Of a stretch of DNA of 64,000 nt, positions 59,801 to 64,000 are shown piece by piece. Under the pieces are notes generated by a model, which was not told the DNA's origin, ran no database searches, and saw only the letters and a program-made list of their open reading frames with translations. The stretch covers positions 23,501 to 87,500 of the forward strand of contig JAJGOT010000479.1 in the NCBI GenBank assembly GCA_022457155.1. Direction: 5' to 3'. Position numbers and translations under genes: made by a program. Positions within the stretch are counted from its first letter, which is position 1; each line of letters begins with the position of its first letter. Source of the DNA: Cladopsammia gracilis (taxonomy: Eukaryota > Cnidaria > Anthozoa > Scleractinia > Dendrophylliidae).

Positions 59801-60944
59801 CGCGCTAGTAAAACAAGGCTGGAAAAAATAACAATTGACCAGTAAAAATATACAACTATTCGCTGAGTAACCTCTATACAATTTTAATATCGCACGTCTA
59901 TAGCCTCAGGGAATGGTCTCTGGTCTGTTTCACCAGGATATTCTCTCAAACTTGTGCATGTACCAAGTCGCGATCGATGTCTTGTTTAACATCTTCTGTG
60001 GTAGCCATTGTGCAGACGTCTTCCATCTCTTTTGCTTCATGTGGAAGCAAAGGAGATAAGACGTCTGTACAATAGCTACTTCTGTGATCACTGTCTTAGT
60101 CTCCAGGAGCTGAGACTTATTTTTCACTGCCTTTTATCCGACGCTTATGTTTTTTTTTGTTTTGTTTTGTCCAGGAGCCGTCGTCGCCGAAGCAGCAGAA
60201 GCCGAAGCAGAGAGAGGAGAAGAAGAAGAAGGTGAGACTGTGGTACAAGCAGGGATTGTTTTTTTAAAAAAGTGTTGGCCTTGAGCAAGGACACTGGTTG
60301 CAAAAGCAATGTTCATTACAGGAAAATGTTTTGGTTCCGGTTGCTCAATCCAGAGGTTCATTGCAGCGTTTTTTAATTAAATATCGAAGGTAATTTTGTG
60401 ATTACTTTGGTTTTGCATTGCTACGCTTTGTGATTGGCTAAAAAATCTCGCGCCACTTTATCAACCAATCAGAAGTAAAACCAAAACCAATCGTGACCTG
60501 CTCGCACGCGTTTTCCCGCGCTTGGCGCCGGCTACATGTATTTGTTTTGAGTACTGATTGGTTCATTGGATTGTCTTCGCCTGTTGTAATTGCCAGAGTA
60601 ATTACTTTGGTTTACGTTTTACGAAGTTTCTTGAGATTAAAGATAAAGACTGTATATTAAAACAATTATTCCGTTCACTGCCGGTGACTAGTGGTAGATA
60701 TTGAACACTGGTCACCCCATTTAAGGAATAATCGTTACAAATTATCATCGTGTTTTCCAGGAGCCGTTCAAGGTCAAGGTCACGTTCCAGATCGCGATCA
60801 GGTTCCAGGCCTCGCACGAAGGGTAGCAAGACATCAACATCTTCCCGCCGCTCAAAATCCCGATCCCGCTCCGCGTCCCCTAAAAAAAGAAGTACGTCAC
60901 CTCGACGATCTCCCTCAAGATCGCGTTCAAGATCAAGAAGCTAG
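44822..60944 (+). CDS. LUC7L: LUC7-like U1 snRNP-associated splicing factor, eleven exons, 355 aa
   Basis: Exons are 44822-44882, 50739-50833, 52586-52684, 53755-53859, 55687-55750, 56745-56824, 57677-57780, 58534-58606, 59517-59662, 60175-60231 and 60761-60944. All junctions are GT-AG with matching phases, totalling 1068 bases. Metazoan LUC7L proteins bind U1 snRNP and influence 5' splice-site choice in the nucleus. The N-terminus MTAQEQMKKMLDELMGTQRD is the family signature. The first zinc finger is CCCH (C36, C44, C59, H63; VCKSFLMGLCPHEL). A coiled-coil follows (about 88-168). The second finger is C2H2 (C188, C191, H207, H213; VCEVCAAYLSLYDNDRRLA). From about 228 the protein is Arg/Glu-rich, then an RS domain (SRSRSRSRS) to the TAG at 60942. 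It is close in length to human LUC7L. Orthology to LUC7L versus LUC7L2 cannot be separated. Intron 1 is 5.9 kb and full of mobile elements. Confidence 0.95.
44883..45714. other. LUC7L intron 1, proximal part
   Basis: AT-rich with many GCTTAAGCTTA-type words (44945-44975) and several TACATGTA palindromes. No coding segment recognised. Confidence 0.45.
46170..47012 (+). mobile_element. hAT-like deletion derivative, nested (copy 2 of the 13469-14027 family)
   Basis: Begins CAGGGCTCGAAATTAACG and ends GTTCGACCCCTG. Its sequence matches the reverse complement of 13469-14027, including the AACAACCCCGAGCCGCCAAA segment that encodes the hAT-like N-terminal exon in the other copy. Here the frame is damaged by indels. 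A MITE at 46378-46621 is inserted within it. The expected 8-bp target duplication was not found. Confidence 0.65.
46378..46621. mobile_element. 244-bp MITE, AGGCCTGTTTACAC ends, inserted in the hAT derivative
   Basis: The ends AGGCCTGTTTACACA and TGTGTAAACAGGCCT are inverted, and the interior has TTGTCGCAC and TTTGTTGCAC dyads. TA (or TTA) flanks both sides. The related hAT derivative at 13469-14027 has the uninterrupted sequence (CACAGGTTCTGTGTAAAACC on the plus strand), which serves as the empty site. Confidence 0.85.
47050..47300. repeat. Degenerate GCCATTCA / GCCGTTCA octamer array
   Basis: CCATTCA, CCGTTCA or AGCCATTC words recur more than ten times with irregular T-rich spacers. Simple-sequence expansion within the outer element. 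Confidence 0.7.
47357..50738. other. LUC7L intron 1, distal part
   Basis: No coding segment or clear element. Contains a (GATT)n microsatellite at 49760-49780, several ACATGTACATGTA words, and a short AATCCTTTCACTCCCAGAG / GGAAGGGTTAATTATT dyad near 50545-50588 related to the end of the MITE at 9292. The intron ends in a pyrimidine tract and CTTCTAG at 50738. Confidence 0.45.
50898..51060. mobile_element. 163-bp PIF/Harbinger-type MITE, TAA target duplication, LUC7L intron 2
   Basis: GGGCCTGGTCGCACTA at the left and TAGTGCGACCAGGCCC at the right are perfect complements, followed inward by AGTCAAAAACAAAAATT and its complement. TAA directly flanks both ends (50895-50897, 51061-51063). A 3-bp TAA duplication with GGGCC-type ends fits PIF/Harbinger. 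Confidence 0.88.
51216..51497. mobile_element. Foldback element, GAGCACCCAACA arms, LUC7L intron 2
   Basis: TGTGAGCACCCAACAATC near 51233 is mirrored by TTGTTGGGTGCTCAGG near 51468, with weaker complementarity outside (AATGCAACTTGCCTT against GGCGCATTGCA). Non-coding. Confidence 0.6.
52118..52537. mobile_element. 420-bp hAT-type MITE, CAGTGCTGGAAATAA ends, LUC7L intron 2
   Basis: Starts CAGTGCTGGAAATAAG and ends TTATTTCCAGCACTG. AACCTGC is repeated at both edges, giving 7 of 8 matching bases for a hAT-like duplication. The interior includes a GCTCGGGCACCATGTCCGAGC dyad. No transposase. Confidence 0.82.
52685..53754. other. LUC7L intron 3
   Basis: No coding signal. 52861-52890 (TTTAACCCATTGACTCCTAG) resembles a solo end of the TTAACCCTTTAA MITE family. 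The 122-codon minus-strand frame at 52885-53253 has no recognisable domain and lies in an intron. Confidence 0.5.
54660..55448. mobile_element. 789-bp TA-flanked element carrying a HIRAN-like ORF, LUC7L intron 4
   Basis: The left end CCGTAGAGTTCCGATAGTAA and the right end, complementary to CCGTAGAGTTGAGATAGTAG, form inverted repeats that continue as arrays of CCCCGAAAGTAGCGACC-type units. TA flanks both sides (54658-54659, 55449-55450). The ends and TA target resemble pogo/Tc1-mariner-type elements. It carries one short plus-strand ORF (54819-55076) instead of a transposase. A related decayed fragment is seen at 62610-62700. Confidence 0.82.
54819..55076 (+). CDS. Small HIRAN-like protein encoded within the transposable element, 85 aa
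   Basis: The ATG at 54819 opens an 85-codon frame. Its core reads VGHVPEVLYKPLLEKEI, then MTCRVSGPSRSAPE, then GGGIEIPCVYEIG. The pattern VGHVP, short helix, strand with C-x-V-S/T-G, loop, GG(I/L)EIPC-x-Y resembles small HIRAN-type domains, which bind DNA ends in helicase-associated proteins. The tail is basic (GLKSKKRTERQTNTTRPNH), fitting nucleic-acid contact or nuclear targeting. It lies wholly between the inverted ends of the host element and in LUC7L intron 4, same strand. It could be a captured gene, an element-encoded accessory protein, or a remnant of a larger ORF. The HIRAN assignment is by motif recall and moderate only. Confidence 0.5.
   Translation: MKDTNGGEQDATTVGHVPEVLYKPLLEKEIKMTCRVSGPSRSAPEGVWVQGGGIEIPCVYEIGVKKGLKSKKRTERQTNTTRPNH
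55798..56390. mobile_element. TIR element, TTTATTCGGCTATAAGCC ends, LUC7L intron 5
   Basis: ATTTATTCGGCTATAAGCCG on the left is mirrored by CGGCTTATAGCCAAATAAAT on the right. Inner copies of GGCT(A/G)(C/T)AAGCC recur (TTGGCTACAAGCCAAGACC, TTCGGCTGTAAGCC). Length about 590 bp. No coding capacity. Target duplication unclear. Confidence 0.7.
57044..57477. mobile_element. 434-bp TTAA-flanked MITE, LUC7L intron 6
   Basis: Begins AGTGCACCTAAACCCCAA and ends TTGGGGTTAGGTGCACT, with long complementary interiors (AATATTTCGTGTTTTTAACG and matching). TTAA stands at both edges (57040-57043, 57478-57481). A TTAA target points to piggyBac- or Kolobok-type elements. Confidence 0.88.
57781..58084. other. 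Start of LUC7L intron 7
   Basis: 57860-58010 contains repeated TATAAT.CGGACACCT-type phrases resembling the ends of a pogo/Tc1-type element but without a clear boundary. Confidence 0.35.
58085..58468. repeat. Composite palindromic repeat, LUC7L intron 7
   Basis: Block 1 (58085-58213): GGACTGAGTGGAGTCCAATT with a complementary end at AATTGGACGACACGAAGTCC, and TGTAATCATACT against GAGTATGATTACA. Block 2 (58223-58468): ATCATAACTATAACAAAATT against GAATTTTGTTATAGTTTTGA. The same block types occur at 39005-39430. Confidence 0.7.
59021..59466. mobile_element. 446-bp TIR element with internal inverted arms, LUC7L intron 8
   Basis: The outer ends are CAGTGGACTCTCGTTTATCC and the complement of CAGTGAAATTCCACTTAACA, with GGTGGCTGT words near both. 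Inside, a 55-bp inverted pair (59122-59176 and 59333-59387) contains AGCTGTTTCGAGAAAGGTGG and its complement. The CAGTG-type ends resemble pogo-like elements. No transposase. Confidence 0.7.
59752..59782. repeat. (ATCT)n microsatellite
   Basis: Interrupted ATCT run in LUC7L intron 9. Confidence 0.85.
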
Positions 60945-61074
60945 GAGTTCCCGGGTATTTTTAGGCGTAATCCAATTAAACTTTCGTATAACTCAGCTTG
61001 GACTTGTTGCTGCCAAAGTCCTTTTTATATTGCGCTTGCGCGTCGCGTTTCCTCGCGCACGCGATTTTCGCGCG

Positions 61075-61137
61075 TGGTCGCGTGATTACCTGCTCGACTG
61101 TCCCTTTAGAAAGGCGGGACTACTCGTAGTCTATATT
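61075..61137. repeat. Third copy of the CTGCTCGACTGTCC dispersed repeat, LUC7L 3' region
   Basis: GTGATTACCTGCTCGACTGTCC and the following GGGACTACTCGTAGTCTA match the ends of the repeats at 31560-31695 and 36505-36715. Confidence 0.55.
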
Positions 61138-61301
61138 GCCTAGATGTTCCCGTTCTGTGTTCAAACGTTGAGTTCATGCTTGATATTCTTTCTGCAGTTA
61201 GCAAATAACCCGTGTACTTAGCATAGGTTTAGCTCCTGCTAATGTCTTTTCTTACATCGACAACTTACGTTCTTTCATGACAAATTCTTTATGTTATCGG
61301 T

Positions 61302-61307
61302 ATTAAA
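61302..61307 (+). terminator. Candidate LUC7L poly(A) signal ATTAAA
   Basis: ATTAAA at 61302, about 360 bases after the stop codon. A canonical AATAAA occurs later at 62141-62146 and is the alternative, which would put the foldback at 61501-61615 in the transcript. Confidence 0.35.
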
Positions 61308-61500
61308 ACTATACTTGACAGTTAACGATTTAGGAAAAGATGATCATTGATTTGTAGTTTGCTTATTGAATTTGTTAATAGTAACATATTTATAGTCATT
61401 TACGTCATGCTGTGTTCACATCATCAGCGCCAAAACATGTTTAGAGTATCATTTAGGATATGTATTTGTACGTATGTATACCGTATTCGTATTCTCGGAA

Positions 61501-61615
61501 TTGAACTGGTACTAGCTTGCAATGGAGGCTCATGCGGGGGAATCTTTTCACATGCAAATATTTTTAATGATATTCGCCCGCGTGAGCCTCCATTGCGAGC
61601 TAGTACCAGTTCAAT
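61501..61615. mobile_element. 115-bp foldback downstream of LUC7L
   Basis: ATTGAACTGGTACTAGCTTG at the start is mirrored by AGCTAGTACCAGTTCAAT at the end, followed inward by CAATGGAGGCTCA(T/C)GCGGG. Nearly perfect hairpin arms of about 40 bp. Confidence 0.85.
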
Positions 61616-62378
61616 TATGGTCTGATTAAAACACGTTTCATGCGTGGTTCTATAATTTATACTGTTTTACGAAGCAGGCGTAAAGTCGAAACAAAGAGAG
61701 CTCGAACTTGCTGATGCATGATTTTGTGGATTAATAATCTCACTTGACAAGCTCTTTGGGGACAAAGGGTAATGCAGTGTTAAACAAGGACACATCGAAA
61801 CTGCCTCGTGAGTAAGCATGTTTCGATCACGATTCGCGCAATGTGTCGCCTGATGTAAGCACCAAACATGTTTCGCCCATGTGTGAACACAGCATATACC
61901 GCTTATCCCGCTCAGCGCAATATTTTAGTGCTGTGATGGTAATTAGACAGTTGTTGTGTAGGTGCGTTTCGAGTTTGCTACCTGCCTCTTTGGTAAAGCT
62001 CGCTGTTTTAAACACAGCGATTGCTAGGGTGTCCTTTCACGCACGAACATAATTAATCTATTTTGAAGTATTCAAAACCATCTTGTTATCTTTCAAGTCA
62101 AACCAAGTGTTAGTGCTTTCATTGCAGAACGTGTAAACGAAATAAAAAAAATTCCGACATCTTGTCGGTATAAACGTAAAAGTACCATTGTCTTACTCCA
62201 AGTATTTGGTTTACATCTATTGTTACCTCAACCTGTATTGGATGTGAGACTATCTTGAACCAGAATGAGATCCAGAAACCCGGCCTGATCATCCGATGAA
62301 AATCGATCGATTAATCGAGAATCGACCATTTTACAGTTGTGTGCTTAGTACCCTGGCCTTAGTGTGAAAGTGAGGCTG

Positions 62379-62500
62379 GAGTTGACTTTGTTTTGATACA
62401 AACCTTCCTGCTTTTCATATGTAAATCATGTTAGTTAGCATAAGAACAACATGATTTACATTTCAAAAGAAGGAAGGTTTCTATCAAAACAAGGTCAACT
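62379..62500. mobile_element. 122-bp foldback element
   Basis: GAGTTGACTTTGTTTTGATA with AAACCTTCCT at the left is mirrored by AGGAAGGTTT and CTATCAAAACAAGGTCAACT at the right. The centre has ATGTAAATCATGTT against AACATGATTTACAT. Non-coding. Confidence 0.8.
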
Positions 62501-62509
62501 CGAGTAGAC

Positions 62510-63566
62510 AACTGGTATCGGCCTATCGATATCTCGCATCGTATATAGCCGAAAAAAGACAAACCCAAACGTATACCGAGCGTATATAATTACTGTCGTA
62601 AAAGCTGCCATAGAGTTACGAAAATAGCGGCCCCTCGACAGCTGCCTCGAAAGTTACGGCTACCCAAAAGTAACGTTCCTTACTAGTAATTCCTGAAAGT
62701 AACAGTCCAATCCAACATAGTAGGAGTAGGTATTCCTTAAATGTTTTACTGTAAAGAATTCCGCCCATGTGTTTACCATCATTTTTACTCGCAGATAGCG
62801 TGCCCGGTTTTGGTAAACTTTATCGTGATGACTGAAAGAGCCTAAGAACCCCGAATGAAATAAACGTAACATCAGTCAAACGTTATCATCGCCATGCTTG
62901 CGACTTCATTCCAGAAGTTGGTGAGGCGTTAATGACGAATAAAAAAGGGTAGTTGCTGCGTGGATGTAATAAGAATCGATCATGTTTTACAAGACACAAA
63001 ATTTTTCCTCATAGATTCCCAATATCAATCGATTAATTGACTTCGATTGATATCGTTGTCATTGATTGGTCAGGCCGGGAAGAACGAAATGATAAGCGAC
63101 CCGACTCACCTCGTTTCTGTTGATGGAACCGCGCGTGGAAAGGAAGCGTGAAGGGAAACTAATGAGTAAGAAGGAAGCTCCTTCCAATCATTCCCGCATC
63201 TTCTGATTCAACGTAAACACAATAGACCCCTGAGGGCTCCATTAGCCGAGATTTCCAGAGAAAACAGAATTCTTCTTCTTCTTCTTCTTCTGCTTCTGTT
63301 TTGCTCTGTAGAATCTTTTTGTCCAATGAAGTTATATATTTAGTTACATTTGACGATACAACATGGAAAAAAGATAAGCAAAATGTTGTCATTTCGTTGG
63401 GACCAGGTACGAGAAATAACTTTATTCCGTCTGTCGTATTTTTAAAAAGTGATTAAAAAAAACTGCCTACTCGGATATAAAGGACTGGTATCTACAAGAT
63501 ACCTTTGTTCGAACCAAACCAATTCCTTGCACGTTGTACACTGGACAAAATATATTTATTTTTCAG
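62510..63566. other. Intergenic DNA with a decayed AAAGTAACG-type fragment and a (TTC)n run
   Basis: 62610-62705 (ATAGAGTTACGAAAATAGCG, then CGAAAGTTACGG) resembles the end of the element at 54660-55448. 63269-63290 is a (TTC)n run. No other feature recognised. Confidence 0.5.
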
Positions 63567-63813
63567 AGTCATCTCACTTCTCTCCTATAAGGCGATGCTG
63601 TGTTCCTTGCACAAATTTTATGGTGCTGCCGGGTTTCCATGGCTTCCAAGTTTCCTTGAGAGAATGGTGAAGCGTAATTAAAATTCACAGTGTCCTATTT
63701 CTCATCAAAAAGCTAACGCAACTGCTGTGTAATTGTGATTGCTGTTTTACATTTAGCAAAGGGGAAATTCGTCGAAATATACCCTCTAGTTCTCGTGACA
63801 CCAGCAAAATCAG
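63567..63813 (+). CDS. Two tentative exons (63567-63666, 63757-63813) of a gene leaving the window
   Basis: A TATTTATTTTTCAG acceptor precedes the first exon, which ends before GTGAAG. A second acceptor (TTTTACATTTAG) and a strong donor (ATCAG/GTAAGA) bound the next. With phase 1 entry, both exons stay open and the phases agree (2 then 2). The product reads SPIRRCCVPCTNFMVLPGFH, then KGEIRRNIPSSSRDTSKI. No family recognised. Both exons are short, so agreement by chance is possible. The rest of the gene would lie right of the window. Confidence 0.3.
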
Positions 63814-64000
63814 GTAAGAAGAGTTGCTTTGACAGAATAACAGGCAGTATGGAGAAAACAGTTGTATACTGCTATCCTTAAGCTTGATAACACGATTTTA
63901 TCAGTTCTTGACATGACCGGGGAATTGCTCATCGGCCAGTCTGTAAAGTCATACTTAGAGTGGCGGGGAGATTAGATAACTTACATGATGTAGGTGCGGT

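Overview
This is a eukaryotic genomic window, most likely from an anthozoan cnidarian such as a coral or sea anemone. That placement is an inference. It rests on split genes with GT-AG introns, proteins clearly homologous to vertebrate ones, an AT-rich background, and a dense load of small terminal-inverted-repeat elements and 5'-truncated LINEs. No rRNA, CRISPR array or convincing tRNA was seen.

Layout. (1) 1-12.2 kb: a duplication of an intronless kelch-like (BTB-BACK-Kelch) gene on the minus strand. The right copy (9570-11348) is an intact 592-codon reading frame. The left copy (1-1719, C-terminus beyond the window) carries a 4-bp insertion that breaks the BTB domain. The 5' flanks are duplicated as well. 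They differ by a 62-bp foldback element with a perfect 9-bp target duplication in the right copy, whose empty site is seen in the left copy. (2) 12.9-15.3 kb: the last three exons of a plus-strand gene of unknown family, reassembled from splice sites, with a poly(A) signal. (3) 15.5-20 kb: repeats, including a 51-bp minisatellite and one copy of a ~1.75-kb element that recurs inverted at 32.6-34.3 kb. (4) 20.05-29.48 kb: a complete seven-exon gene for Integrator subunit 15 (INTS15, C7orf26). Its introns hold a Mutator-like element with an exact 10-bp target duplication and a 2.5-kb long-inverted-repeat element carrying a PIF1-like helicase exon fragment. (5) 29.5-37.4 kb: intergenic DNA with a LINE tail, the second 1.7-kb element, a hAT-type palindrome with exact 8-bp target duplications, a ~230-bp tandem repeat and a large foldback. 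(6) 37.42-39.0 kb: an intronless K+-dependent Na+/Ca2+ exchanger (SLC24/NCKX family, 524 aa). (7) 39-44.4 kb: simple repeats, a hAT MITE and two abutting minus-strand LINE fragments. (8) 44.82-60.94 kb: a complete eleven-exon LUC7-like splicing factor gene (355 aa). Its introns are crowded with transposons, including a three-level nest in intron 1 and, in intron 4, a 789-bp TA-flanked element bearing a small HIRAN-like reading frame. (9) 61-64 kb: the LUC7L 3' region with foldbacks, then two tentative exons of a gene running off the right edge.

The four recognisable functions are unrelated and do not form a pathway: ubiquitin-ligase adaptor, snRNA/RNA processing, ion exchange and U1 snRNP splicing. 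INTS15 and LUC7L both act in nuclear RNA metabolism, but they are 15 kb apart and nothing in the sequence links them. The main interest is in the mobile elements. Several have exact boundaries and target duplications that can be read directly, and two carry fragments of host-like genes.
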